From NCBI GenBank assembly GCA_027698105.1, contig JAQERH010000019.1, positions 1 through 60,099 of the forward strand: a stretch of DNA of 60,099 bases, given 5' to 3'. A model generated the notes under the pieces. That model saw nothing but the letters and a program-made list of their open reading frames with translations. It searched no databases and had not been told where the DNA came from. How positions within the stretch are numbered: position 1 is the stretch's first letter; each line of letters opens with the position of its first letter. The DNA comes from Lachnospiraceae bacterium AM93-12TA (GTDB taxonomy: Bacteria > Bacillota > Clostridia > Lachnospirales > Lachnospiraceae). A program made the translations under genes and the position numbers. This document shows positions 1-6,634 of this stretch, piece by piece.

Positions 1-41
1 CCGGCTGCCAAACGGAAAGATTTTAATTTTGCGAAAAACTA

Positions 42-82
42 TTGACACAATCTCTCCGATAGATAAGAGGGATAAGCCCTCT
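42..82 (+). promoter_or_regulatory. Possible promoter and leader hairpin for the small element operon
   Basis: TTGACA at 42-47 is a perfect -35 box, but no good -10 sits 17 bases on. A short dyad AGAGGG-ATAAG-CCCTCT (66-71/77-82) lies in the leader before the GGAGG of the first gene. It could be an operator or a weak leader hairpin. Confidence 0.3.
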
Positions 83-108
83 AATACAAAAATCGGAGGT
101 GTTCTATT

Positions 109-300
109 ATGGTAAAAACCATCAAAGTAATTCATCTGGCTCCTGGGGAATCCGTTTTAATCACAGCGGCCCCTGCCCCTACGCCACCTTGTCAGGCTGC
201 CGCAAGCTGCCCTTATGCCTGCGGCGAACCAAAACAGTTCTGTGATACTCATGCAGAACATACGCCGAAAGAGATCGTCGCTTTTTTCCGCGTTGCATGA
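109..300 (+). CDS. Small Cys-rich protein of the integrative element (function unknown)
   Basis: A 63-residue protein starting at an ATG preceded by GGAGG (95-99 region, good spacing). It has a proline/alanine-rich middle and four cysteines (CQAAASC, YAC, QFC), so a small metal-binding fold is possible. It overlaps the next frame by ATGA and is therefore probably translationally coupled to the sigma-like gene. I do not recognise a family. Small ORFs of this kind directly before sigma-region-4-like genes are familiar from clostridial conjugative elements, but no function follows from that. Confidence 0.6.
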   Translation: MVKTIKVIHLAPGESVLITAAPAPTPPCQAAASCPYACGEPKQFCDTHAEHTPKEIVAFFRVA

Positions 301-314
301 TGGAGGGCTGGCCT

Positions 315-710
315 ATGCATGTCATTACAATTACTAATATCGATCATAATCTGCTGGAGGTCGAAGTGTCGGTGGACGTTTACAAGGTTTATGAGGATAG
401 CCGCCGCCAGGAAGAACGCCAGAGATATGAGCGCCGGAAACATATTGACGGGAGGTCCTTTGACAACTGCCTGCTTTTTGAACTGGCGACGGAGCCTTTG
501 GAACAAACCTATGAACGTATAGAACGGCTGCGGGAAATACAGGCCGTTCTGCAAGATATTCCACCGCAGCAACGTGAGCGGTTTATTCTGCATTTTGCCT
601 ACGGTTACTCTTACTCGGAAATTGCCAAAATGCAGGGGTGTCATAAGGCGGCTGTCATGCGTTCCGCTAAATCTGCACTGAAAAAAATTCGTGAAAATCT
701 TGCCGCCTGA
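315..710 (+). CDS. Sigma-70 region 4-like helix-turn-helix protein
   Basis: 131 residues if begun at ATG 315, which has GGAGGG at 302-307 with 7-base spacing; an ATG at 297 is in frame but has no ribosome site. The last 60 residues carry a sigma region 4 type helix-turn-helix: an ERFILHFAYGYSYSEIA segment followed by a recognition-helix-like HKAAVMRSAKSALKKI. No region 2 is present, so it is not a full sigma factor. Such proteins are standard in clostridial integrative elements, where they are thought to act as regulators of recombinase or transfer genes. It is followed by the long structured non-coding stretch, a plausible place for it to act. Confidence 0.75.
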   Translation: MHVITITNIDHNLLEVEVSVDVYKVYEDSRRQEERQRYERRKHIDGRSFDNCLLFELATEPLEQTYERIERLREIQAVLQDIPPQQRERFILHFAYGYSYSEIAKMQGCHKAAVMRSAKSALKKIRENLAA

Positions 711-1172
711 CTATCAACTTTTGCCCGCTTTCCCTCCTATATAGTGAAAGGGATTGGAGGACCTTTTCTATATCAGGACCTTGACAAACAGCGGGCAATC
801 CGTTCATATCAGCATTCAGATTTTGAATGTGACAGCGAGCAACGCATAGCGCAAACGCCACGACCCCCTGCGGACTGGTCAGAGCAGTCCGTCAATACGA
901 TAACATCAAAGGGGCTGAGCGGTCATTTGGCGGATGATATCCGGCCTGTGGTGGGCTGGAAATTGCCGTGACCTGTCACAGTAGAAAACGCATTACTTCA
1001 CCGAACGCGGAGGGCCGCCAGCTACCGGCTGGATAACCACGGCACGATCTGAATGTTCCCACTGTACCGGGGGGGAGCCGATGGACGATGACAAGTCCAG
1101 ATAATACGGTACTAAATAAAACGATAACCGAGGCCCGCGCTGGAGCAACCCGGCGCGGTGCCCTCTTTTTAT
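711..1172 (+). ncRNA. Candidate structured RNA ending in an intrinsic terminator
   Basis: No credible protein gene fills these 460 bp, but base-pairing potential is dense: CGGACTG/CAGTCCG (871-877/885-891), GTGAC/GTCAC (968-972/975-979), CCAGC/GCTGG (1018-1022/1028-1032), and a nested pair GTACCG/CGGTAC (1064-1069/1107-1112) enclosing TGGAC/GTCCA (1082-1086/1095-1099). It ends with a GC-rich stem (CCGCGCTGG pairing with CCCGGCGCGG) followed by TTTTT near 1168-1172, shaped like a rho-independent terminator, just before the tnpW ribosome site. A 75-residue open frame (744-971) crosses it but looks like chance. A transcript is inferred, not shown. Confidence 0.5.
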
Positions 1173-1188
1173 AGAAAGCAGGTGAAAA

Positions 1189-1365
1189 ATGGACAAAGAT
1201 AGGAAACCGGACGCTGTGATGATGCGCCGGGTAAAGGGCACGACCTATGTTGTGTCCTCTTTCTTCAATCAGGACAGCAAAGAAACTGCTGCCGACAAAA
1301 TGGCGCGATTGATTGAACGTGAAGCTGGCCTGGGGACATCAGTTAATAAAAATTTAACACTTTAA
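1189..1365 (+). CDS. TnpW-like small transposon protein
   Basis: A 58-residue protein with ATG at 1189 after a GCAGGTG ribosome site. The sequence around RKPDAVMMRRVKGTTYVVSS and FFNQDSKETAADKM matches what I know of the TnpW family carried by Tn4451-like and related clostridial elements. Its role in transposition has not been clear even in the type elements. It sits directly after the candidate terminator and upstream of the two recombinases. Confidence 0.7.
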   Translation: MDKDRKPDAVMMRRVKGTTYVVSSFFNQDSKETAADKMARLIEREAGLGTSVNKNLTL

Positions 1366-1453
1366 TGTGCGAAAGTGCTTCCTAAGACGGCAAAGGTGCG
1401 GTATAATAAAGGCATAAACCCAAGCCCTTTTGTTTGGCGGATTGGAGGATATG

Positions 1454-1888
1454 ATGTTACAGACGAACGAAAAGGACAACAAAAAAATTGAATATATCGC
1501 GCTTTATTGCCGTGTAGATTCGGCAAACAGTCAAGTCAATACTTTGGGGATTCTAACACAGAAAAAACGACTGGCCCTTTGGGCAGAGCAACAGGGCTTT
1601 ACCCCTGAGCAGATCATCTATTTGGTGGACAGCGGCTTTTCTGGCCGTACTCTTAACCGCCCCGGTATTCAGAAATTCCTTTCTGGTGACCGGAAATATG
1701 CTATTATGGCTGCTGTGGATTTTTCCCGGTTCAGCCGTGATTTGTTCCTTGCTGACGAACTTATTGACTATGCCGACACCCAGGGAACGACGCTTTATGT
1801 GTTAAACCAGGATATTTCACTTAACCAGTGGAAACGGGAACGGGATCAACGCCTGTATGCACTCCTGAAAGGGGGTGCGGCACAATGA
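1454..1888 (+). CDS. Small serine-recombinase-like protein, catalytic Ser apparently missing
   Basis: 144 residues from ATG 1454 (GGAGG at 1444-1448, 5-base spacing; ATG 1451 is too close). Only a resolvase-type N-terminal domain is present: ALYCRVDSANSQ near the start, VDSGFSGRTLNRPG, and VDFSRFSRD. In working serine recombinases the nucleophile follows the pattern Y-x-R-x-S; here that position is Asp (YCRVD) with a Ser one residue later. There is no recombinase domain or zinc ribbon. It overlaps the full-length recombinase by ATGA, so the two are co-translated. It may be an accessory or directionality partner; activity by itself looks doubtful. Confidence 0.75.
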   Translation: MLQTNEKDNKKIEYIALYCRVDSANSQVNTLGILTQKKRLALWAEQQGFTPEQIIYLVDSGFSGRTLNRPGIQKFLSGDRKYAIMAAVDFSRFSRDLFLADELIDYADTQGTTLYVLNQDISLNQWKRERDQRLYALLKGGAAQ

Positions 1889-3558
1889 TGGCAAATATGA
1901 CTGAAATGCTCTCATACCACAACGTGTTGAGCCTGGACGCTTTGACTGCCCTGTACTGCCGGTTATCTGTGGACGACGCAAATGACGGTGACAGCAACAG
2001 TATCCAAAACCAGAAAGAAATGCTGGAAAGGTATTGCAAAGAAAACGGCTTCACCAATTACCGATTTTATGTTGATGATGGCTATTCCGGCACAACCTTT
2101 GACCGCCCTGATTTTCAAAGAATGGTAGCTGACGTGCGGGCCGGTTTAGTAAAAAGGGTCATTATCAAGGATATGTCGCGATTTGGCCGTGACTATTTGC
2201 AGGTGGGCATGTATACGGAAATGATCTTCCCGGAATATGAGGTTCACTTTGTTGCTGTCAATGACGGTGTAGATTCTCAAAAGGGCGAAAATGACCTGAC
2301 CCCGTTCCGCAATCTGTTCAATGAATGGTATGCCCGTGACTGCTCAAAGAAGCAAAGGGCGGTCAAGCGAATGAAAGGTATGTCCGGGCAACGGATAAGC
2401 AGCAACCCTCCCTATGGCTATATTAAGGGCGAAGGTGGCCAGCTTGTTCCCGATCCGGAAGCAGCCTGGGTAGTCAAGCTGATGTTTGATCTGGCCGCAC
2501 AGGGGCTGGGGCCGGTTCGGATAGCAAATATCCTGACCAAGAAAAAAATCCCCACACCTGGTACGCTGGCATTCCGCCGGACAGGGAAAAAGCGGAACTA
2601 CCACCCGGAAGCACCTTATAACTGGTCTGACAGCACGATTGCCAACATTCTGGAATATAAGGAATATTTGGGCCACACGGTCAACTTCAAAACCTACTCC
2701 AAGTCTTATAAGTTCAAGAAGCGGCTGCCTACCCCGGAGGATCAGCAAATGATTTTTGAGAATACTCACCCGGCGCTGGTAGAGCAAGAAGTTTGGGAGC
2801 AGGTTCAGCGACTGCGGGAGGGGCGGCCCCGTCCTACCAAGCAGGGCGAAATGGCATTGTTCTCTGGTTTGCTGTTCTGCGCAGATTGTGGTTCCCCACT
2901 CCGCGCTCACCGTGGACAGAATATCAGTAAAAATCAGGAGTGCTATTGCTGTGGGAAATACCGTGACCGGACAAATAGCTGTACCATGCACTACATCAGA
3001 GCAGTGGTTCTGGAAAATCTGGTATTGGAAAACCTAAAGCAGACAGTTACTTTTGCACTTGAAAACGAACAGGAATTTGTCCGGCGTTTAATGAATCGCT
3101 CCGCAAAGGAGCAGCAAAAGCAGATACAGTCCATGAAAAAGGAACTGGCTGCAAAGGAGCGTCGGATTGGTGAGCTGGATAACATCATCAAACGGCTTTA
3201 TGAGGACAATATAAGTGGAAAGCTGTCTGACGAACGGTTCAAAAAACTGTCATCAGACTATGAGAAAGAACAGCGCGATACATGTTCTGAAATCGCAGAT
3301 ATTCAGAAACAGGTCAATGAAGCTGAAAGCAAAGTCATTAAAATAGACAGCTTCTTGAAGATGGCCAGGAAGTACACTTCTTTTGAAGAACTCTCCCGTG
3401 GTATGCTTCACGATCTGATAGAGAAAATTGTTATCCATGAGGGTGACAAGAGCAGCGGCCACCGCCAGCAGAAAATTGACATCTACTATACCTTTATCGG
3501 GGAAGTTGGTGCAACACAGCTTGTGGCGCAACTCGAATTGAAAGGAAAAGCAGCGTAA
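1885..3558 (+). CDS. TnpX-like large serine recombinase
   Basis: 557 residues from ATG 1885 (GGGGG ribosome site at 1871-1875, ATGA overlap with the preceding gene); a longer frame starts at 1828 but inside that gene. Order of domains: resolvase catalytic domain with the Ser of YCRLS and the DMSRFGRD arginines (about residues 20-160), recombinase domain (about 190-310), zinc ribbon with CADCG and CCGKYRDRTNSC (about 330-375), a long Lys/Glu coiled coil (about 400-500), and a C-terminal DLIEKIVIHEG segment of the DUF4368 type. This layout is that of TnpX/TndX recombinases, which excise and insert elements as circles through short staggered cuts. It is the last gene of the element, as expected. 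Confidence 0.92.
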   Translation: MMANMTEMLSYHNVLSLDALTALYCRLSVDDANDGDSNSIQNQKEMLERYCKENGFTNYRFYVDDGYSGTTFDRPDFQRMVADVRAGLVKRVIIKDMSRFGRDYLQVGMYTEMIFPEYEVHFVAVNDGVDSQKGENDLTPFRNLFNEWYARDCSKKQRAVKRMKGMSGQRISSNPPYGYIKGEGGQLVPDPEAAWVVKLMFDLAAQGLGPVRIANILTKKKIPTPGTLAFRRTGKKRNYHPEAPYNWSDSTIANILEYKEYLGHTVNFKTYSKSYKFKKRLPTPEDQQMIFENTHPALVEQEVWEQVQRLREGRPRPTKQGEMALFSGLLFCADCGSPLRAHRGQNISKNQECYCCGKYRDRTNSCTMHYIRAVVLENLVLENLKQTVTFALENEQEFVRRLMNRSAKEQQKQIQSMKKELAAKERRIGELDNIIKRLYEDNISGKLSDERFKKLSSDYEKEQRDTCSEIADIQKQVNEAESKVIKIDSFLKMARKYTSFEELSRGMLHDLIEKIVIHEGDKSSGHRQQKIDIYYTFIGEVGATQLVAQLELKGKAA

Positions 3559-3582
3559 CATACTCTCGTACATTACGCTGCT
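3549..3582 (+). terminator. 10-bp perfect inverted repeat at the recombinase stop codon
   Basis: AGCAGCGTAA (3549-3558) pairs with TTACGCTGCT (3573-3582) around a 14-base loop, and the TAA stop lies inside the left arm. No long T-run follows, so it could be a weak terminator, or a recombinase-binding site near the element end. Confidence 0.5.
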
Positions 3583-3592
3583 TATCACAAAA

Positions 3593-3823
3593 CTAAAAAA
3601 GTTTCCTTAACCGGCTCCCGCTTTCCTCAGGCGGGTTTTTCTTTTCTGGAAACAGGGACGACAGAAAATAAATTCCAGCCACAAGAAACAGTCCGTACCA
3701 CTCTGTCTCCCGCGGCGCCGAACCGTAAAAAGCCATAAAAGCCATAAGGTAGGATATCGAGACAGAGCATATATCAATCAGCATGCAGAGCGTATGGTGC
3801 TTAACCCACATGAGAAAGCACAT
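3593..3823 (-). pseudogene. Small membrane ORF, possibly the truncated start of a sugar-phosphate transferase
   Basis: A 76-residue frame with two hydrophobic segments (around LIDICSVSISYLMAFMAFYG and WYGLFLVAGIYFLSSLF), then a charged tail ending LRKLF. It follows cpsB-C-D and a small membrane gene in the same direction, with overlap. In such operons the next gene usually encodes a membrane glycosyl-1-phosphate transferase or an epimerase/dehydratase whose N-terminus looks just like this. The frame stops where the integrative element begins, so it may be an interrupted gene; an intact small two-helix protein is the alternative. The exact start is unclear, because the first ATG has no spacing from its AGAAGGG. 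Confidence 0.4.
3617..3645 (+). terminator. Short hairpin with T-run near the element boundary
   Basis: CCCGC (3617-3621) and GCGGG (3631-3635) flank a 9-base loop and are followed by TTTTTCTTTT on the plus strand, giving a modest intrinsic terminator for the recombinase transcript. The same bases are read on the minus strand as the end of the small membrane ORF. If the hairpin belongs to the element, the boundary lies to its right. Confidence 0.4.
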
Positions 3824-4049
3824 CCCTTCTCATTCTTTTTTTCTTCTGTTTTCCCATCATGACAGCCGCCAGGCCGTAGCCTCCTGCCAGAAGCAAAAGC
3901 TCATAGCCCATCACCCGCCAGCAAATTCCTTCGTGTACTCCCGGATTAGAGCCTGAATGGCAGTTCAGCATATACACAGCTGTCAGAATGATCAGAACCA
4001 TAAAGCCGGCTGCAATCCATTTTTTCATTCTGTTTTTTCCCATACTCAT
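3801..4049 (-). CDS. Small two-helix membrane protein of the capsule operon
   Basis: Read from the ATG at 4049 it is 82 residues: a short basic head (MGKNRMKKW), a hydrophobic helix (IAAGFMVLIILTAVYML), a Cys-containing loop (NCHSGSNPGVHEGICW), a second helix and a Lys/Arg-rich cytoplasmic tail (GKQKKKRMRR). A longer frame reaches 4178 but overlaps the kinase tyrosine tail by 62 bases and begins with low-complexity Thr/Asn sequence, so I prefer the shorter form. I do not recognise the family. Position after cpsD suggests a role with the polysaccharide machinery, but that rests on position alone. Confidence 0.5.
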   Translation of the reverse strand: MSMGKNRMKKWIAAGFMVLIILTAVYMLNCHSGSNPGVHEGICWRVMGYELLLLAGGYGLAAVMMGKQKKKRMRRDVLSHVG

Positions 4050-4116
4050 ACTCTTTTCTTGCCCTATCTCTTCTGCCCTGCCTGTGATGTCCTTCCGATA
4101 GGTTATGTTCTTCTGT

Positions 4117-4824
4117 CTATTTTCTGTGAGATTCCTTGTGTTCTTCTTTGCCGTAGTATTTTCCGTAGTATTTTCCATAGTAGCCGTTTGACTTCATATC
4201 TACCTTATTTAATACGGCTCCCAGAATTCTGCACCCGCTTTTTTCCAGCTGCTCTTTTACCCGTTTTTCCACTCTGCGGCTGACAGCGCCTGACTCGATG
4301 ACAAGAATCGCCCCGTCGCACTCTCTGGCTACAATGGCTCCGTCCGTCATGCCGGCCATAGGAGGCGTATCGATCAGAATATAATCGTATTCCGCACGCA
4401 TCTCCTCCAGCAGTCTGCCGAAAACAGGCTCTGCCAAAAGCTCCGACGGATTGGGAGAATAGGGACCCGCAAAAATCACATCCAGATTTTTGACTGTGGT
4501 ACGGCATAACACCTCGTCCAGAGACTTCTGGCCGCTCAAATATTCGCTGAGGCCTCCTACCTCCTGTTTCACCTGATAACGGTTGACCAGGACGCTCTTT
4601 CTGATATCAGCGTCAATCAGCAGCACCTTCCGTCCCAGGGCCGCCAGGGACATGGCCTCTGAAAAGGTAATCTGGCTCTTTCCCTCTCCCGGAACCGCGC
4701 TCGTAAACATAATCGCCTTGACGTTTGGACCTGAAAACTGAATATTCGTCCGCAGCGTTTTCAAAGCTTCTTCAAAGTGAAAATCTTCTTTTTCTAACGT
4801 CTGTATCTCGACTGTCATTCCCAT
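4117..4824 (-). CDS. cpsD: CpsD-like bacterial tyrosine kinase
   Basis: 235 residues, the cytoplasmic kinase half of a split BY-kinase. Walker A is TSAVPGEGKSQ (about 41-51), Walker A' is VLLIDADIRKS, Walker B is DYILIDTPPM. The C-terminus carries the autophosphorylation cluster, a GYYGKYYGKYYGK repeat. CpsD needs the cytoplasmic tail of its membrane partner CpsC (the next gene upstream) for activity and is dephosphorylated by CpsB (one further upstream); the phosphorylation cycle tunes polysaccharide chain length and export. The three genes are 2-5 bases apart in the order B-C-D and form one operon. Confidence 0.93.
   Translation of the reverse strand: MGMTVEIQTLEKEDFHFEEALKTLRTNIQFSGPNVKAIMFTSAVPGEGKSQITFSEAMSLAALGRKVLLIDADIRKSVLVNRYQVKQEVGGLSEYLSGQKSLDEVLCRTTVKNLDVIFAGPYSPNPSELLAEPVFGRLLEEMRAEYDYILIDTPPMAGMTDGAIVARECDGAILVIESGAVSRRVEKRVKEQLEKSGCRILGAVLNKVDMKSNGYYGKYYGKYYGKEEHKESHRK
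4151..4174 (-). repeat. 12-bp tandem repeat encoding the kinase tyrosine cluster
   Basis: Two perfect copies of CCGTAGTATTTT (4151-4162, 4163-4174) plus a partial third starting CCATAGTAG encode the repeated YYGK units in the kinase tail. Being a multiple of three, gain or loss of a unit would change the number of phosphorylatable tyrosines without a frameshift. Confidence 0.8.
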
Positions 4825-4826
4825 GA

Positions 4827-5543
4827 TCAGCGTTTTCCCCCTTTGCCGCTTGAATTTCTCTTAGCCGGAACCTCTGCCAGCGTGGAAATCTTCAAGTATT
4901 TCTCCACATCCTCTTCCGTCTTGATCGTATCGTTTGTTATCAGCTTGACAACAACGAAGGCGCAGACGAGAAATGCTCCTAAAGCAGCTCCTATCACTGC
5001 ATTTTTCATGACGTTCGGCGTCACAGGAAGCTCTGCCGCGATTCCCTCCTCCACGATTTTAGGAGGAATCATCTCCATAATCTCTCCGATATACTCAGAG
5101 GAACGCTTTGCCACTGTATTTACGATATCCGCCGCCAGATTTGGATCTGCGTCTTCTATGGAGAGAGCTAAAATTCTCGTATCCTTGGGGTTATCAATCA
5201 CCAGCTTTTCCTTAAACTCCTCGTAATCGTACTCCAGGTTTAAATCTGTAATAACCTGCTGCAGTACCGGACGGCTGGTGATCATTACCTTATAGTCCTG
5301 AGTCAGCTGGCTTCCGATCTGCAGATCCGCCAGGGACGTCAGAGTGGTTTCCTTGGAAAGCACATACATCATCGCTGTGGAGGAATATTTAGGAACAAGA
5401 ATCAGCTTGCTGTACAGGCCGAACGCAGCTCCTCCCACCACAAAGGCCAGCAAAATCAGCAGGAACTTCTTTTTCAGTTCGAAAAACAGTTCCAGCAGAT
5501 CAATCTCTATCTCGTCGTTATCTTCATACTGTGTATTCCCCAT
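4827..5543 (-). CDS. cpsC: CpsC-like Wzz-family membrane adaptor
   Basis: 238 residues. After an acidic start (NDEIEIDLLELFFELKKK) comes a first transmembrane helix (about 30-50), an extracytoplasmic region with the Wzz-type PKYSSTAMMYV segment, and a second helix near 180-200 preceded by the proline-bearing PVTPNVMKNAVIGAALGAF motif typical of polysaccharide co-polymerases. The short cytoplasmic tail is the expected activator of CpsD. It controls chain length. It begins 5 bases after cpsB ends and stops 2 bases before cpsD starts. Confidence 0.92.
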   Translation of the reverse strand: MGNTQYEDNDEIEIDLLELFFELKKKFLLILLAFVVGGAAFGLYSKLILVPKYSSTAMMYVLSKETTLTSLADLQIGSQLTQDYKVMITSRPVLQQVITDLNLEYDYEEFKEKLVIDNPKDTRILALSIEDADPNLAADIVNTVAKRSSEYIGEIMEMIPPKIVEEGIAAELPVTPNVMKNAVIGAALGAFLVCAFVVVKLITNDTIKTEEDVEKYLKISTLAEVPAKRNSSGKGGKR

Positions 5544-5548
5544 GTACC

Positions 5549-6268
5549 TTACCTTACTATCCCTTCTTTTTTATTCAGTATATACTCCGGATATTTCTTC
5601 ACCAGACGGTGCAGTTCCTTTTTCGGACAATGACGCTCCAGCCAGGCCATCGCTTCTCTTGTCCTGGGCGCCCGCGCGCCTGTGTTGTGCATATCCGTGC
5701 CCAGCAGATGCACGTTCCCGCGCAGAACCTGCCTGCGGCACCACCGCGTATTTTTATTCAGAATATTTCCTGTCAGGCTTCGATAATTCATCTGAATCAG
5801 GCTGCCGCCTTCTATCACTTCCTCTATCCTTCCCTCTTCTCTCAGGCAGCCATACCGCTCTGCATGAGCCGCAATGGGAAGATAGCCCGCCATTTTCAGC
5901 TGTCTTAAGCGCTGATACAGGCGGCTGTAGGACACATTCGGCAGAAATTCTATCAGAACATATCTGCTTTCCGCCATGGTCAGGGCGTGCCCTTTCCGCA
6001 GTTCATCCAGAATATCCTCTGAATCCATCAATTCCTGGCCTAAAAAAATACCGTACCCTGGATCCAGCTTTTGGGCTTCCTGTCTCAGAATTCCGGTAAG
6101 TTCTTTTAATTTATCTATGTCCTGTCCTCGATGATAATGGGGTGTGGCAATAATTGCCCTGATCCCCTGGCTGTATGCTTCCTGAAGCATTTTTCTGGAC
6201 TCATCCAGATCAGCAGAACCGTCGTCAACACCGGGAAGAATGTGCGCATGTATATCTATAATGTTCAT
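5549..6268 (-). CDS. cpsB: CpsB-like PHP-domain tyrosine phosphatase
   Basis: 239 residues with a PHP fold: the metal-binding HAHILPGVDDGS near the start, TPHYHRG (about 42-48), ELLP-like ligands in the middle and LGTDMHN near residue 190. This is the manganese-dependent phosphatase that removes phosphate from the CpsD tyrosine cluster. It is the first gene of the operon; its ATG at 6268 lies about 110 bases downstream of the predicted transcription start, so the leader runs through the left inverted repeat of the candidate invertible segment. Confidence 0.92.
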   Translation of the reverse strand: MNIIDIHAHILPGVDDGSADLDESRKMLQEAYSQGIRAIIATPHYHRGQDIDKLKELTGILRQEAQKLDPGYGIFLGQELMDSEDILDELRKGHALTMAESRYVLIEFLPNVSYSRLYQRLRQLKMAGYLPIAAHAERYGCLREEGRIEEVIEGGSLIQMNYRSLTGNILNKNTRWCRRQVLRGNVHLLGTDMHNTGARAPRTREAMAWLERHCPKKELHRLVKKYPEYILNKKEGIVR

Positions 6269-6316
6269 AACTTCTGTTCTTCTTGCAGCTGCTGTTCTCT
6301 GTCTGCTGCGCTCCTA

Positions 6317-6342
6317 TACTACAAAATGAGAATTATGTAGTA
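6317..6342 (+). repeat. Left inverted repeat (candidate recombinase site)
   Basis: TACTACA (6317-6323), a 12-base spacer and TGTAGTA (6336-6342) form a dyad of the size of a tyrosine-recombinase core site. Bases 6327-6342 (TGAGAATTATGTAGTA) recur as a perfect 16-bp inverted copy at 6527-6542. Confidence 0.75.
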
Positions 6343-6384
6343 AAACTGTTGTCAAATACAGCCAATATGGCTAGTTTCTGTTTC

Positions 6385-6412
6385 ATTATAACATGCAATT
6401 CATATAAATCAA
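6385..6412 (-). promoter_or_regulatory. Promoter inside the inverted-repeat segment, facing cpsB
   Basis: Read on the minus strand: TTGATT (6412-6407), 16 bases, TATAAT (6390-6385), with TGT before the -10 giving an extended -10 (TGn). It is by far the best promoter in the region and points to the capsule operon in the orientation sequenced, i.e. ON. Confidence 0.75.
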
Positions 6413-6526
6413 CCCGTAACCCCCTAAAATCTTCAAAAAAGCGCTCTCCCTATTTCCATATCATATCGAATTACAGCGGAAAATGTACGTTTAGCCGCGA
6501 ACTCCCTGATGCAAGCTGAAAATATA

Positions 6527-6552
6527 TACTACATAATTCTCAATCTGTCGTT
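6527..6552 (-). repeat. Right inverted repeat (candidate recombinase site)
   Basis: The reverse complement of this site matches the left site at 22 of 26 positions, with the inner 16 bases identical. It has the same arm-spacer-arm form: TACTACA, 12 bases, TGTCGTT. Confidence 0.75.
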
Positions 6553-6576
6553 GTTTGTTTATCGGCAGTCGTAAAC

Positions 6577-6608
6577 AGAGCCTGCAGCTTAAAACAGCCG
6601 CAGGCTCT
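6577..6608 (-). terminator. Hairpin downstream of the DUF3798 gene
   Basis: AGAGCCTGC (6577-6585) pairs with GCAGGCTCT (6600-6608). T-runs are poor on both sides, so it is a bidirectional hairpin of uncertain strength. It would also stop transcription from the promoter if the segment were flipped. Confidence 0.6.
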
Positions 6609-6634
6609 ATTACATATCTGCCATTCGTATATAA

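Larger units (their letters stand above)
1..3600 (+). mobile_element. Right-hand end of an integrative element with serine recombinases
   Basis: All genes here run on the plus strand, are closely spaced (ATGA overlaps at 297-300 and 1885-1888) and are of transposon type: a sigma-like protein, a TnpW-like protein and two serine recombinases, the last being a TnpX-like large recombinase. Immediately to the right the gene direction flips to a chromosomal capsule operon. The left end lies outside the window. The right boundary is only approximate: it must fall after the recombinase stop at 3558 and probably between about 3583 and 3650. Cargo and conjugation genes, if any, would be left of base 1. 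Inference from gene content; attachment sites cannot be proven from one side. Confidence 0.75.
6269..6634. other. Intergenic region carrying the candidate invertible capsule promoter
   Basis: These 366 bp contain no gene. They hold, from left to right, the cpsB leader, the left recombinase-like site, an outward-facing promoter, the right site in inverted orientation and a hairpin downstream of the DUF3798 gene. The pieces are listed separately. Confidence 0.8.

Noticed and set aside
744..971. 75-residue open frame in the structured region
   Set aside because: No ribosome site, odd composition and heavy overlap with predicted stems; more likely part of an RNA.
2344..2991. Long open frame antisense to the large serine recombinase
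   Set aside because: A mirror of a strongly supported coding frame, with no ribosome site or recognisable domain.
6343..6526. MITE insertion as explanation for the inverted repeats upstream of cpsB
   Set aside because: No target-site duplication flanks the repeats, and the only strong promoter of the capsule operon lies inside; an invertible segment explains more, though a MITE is not strictly excluded.
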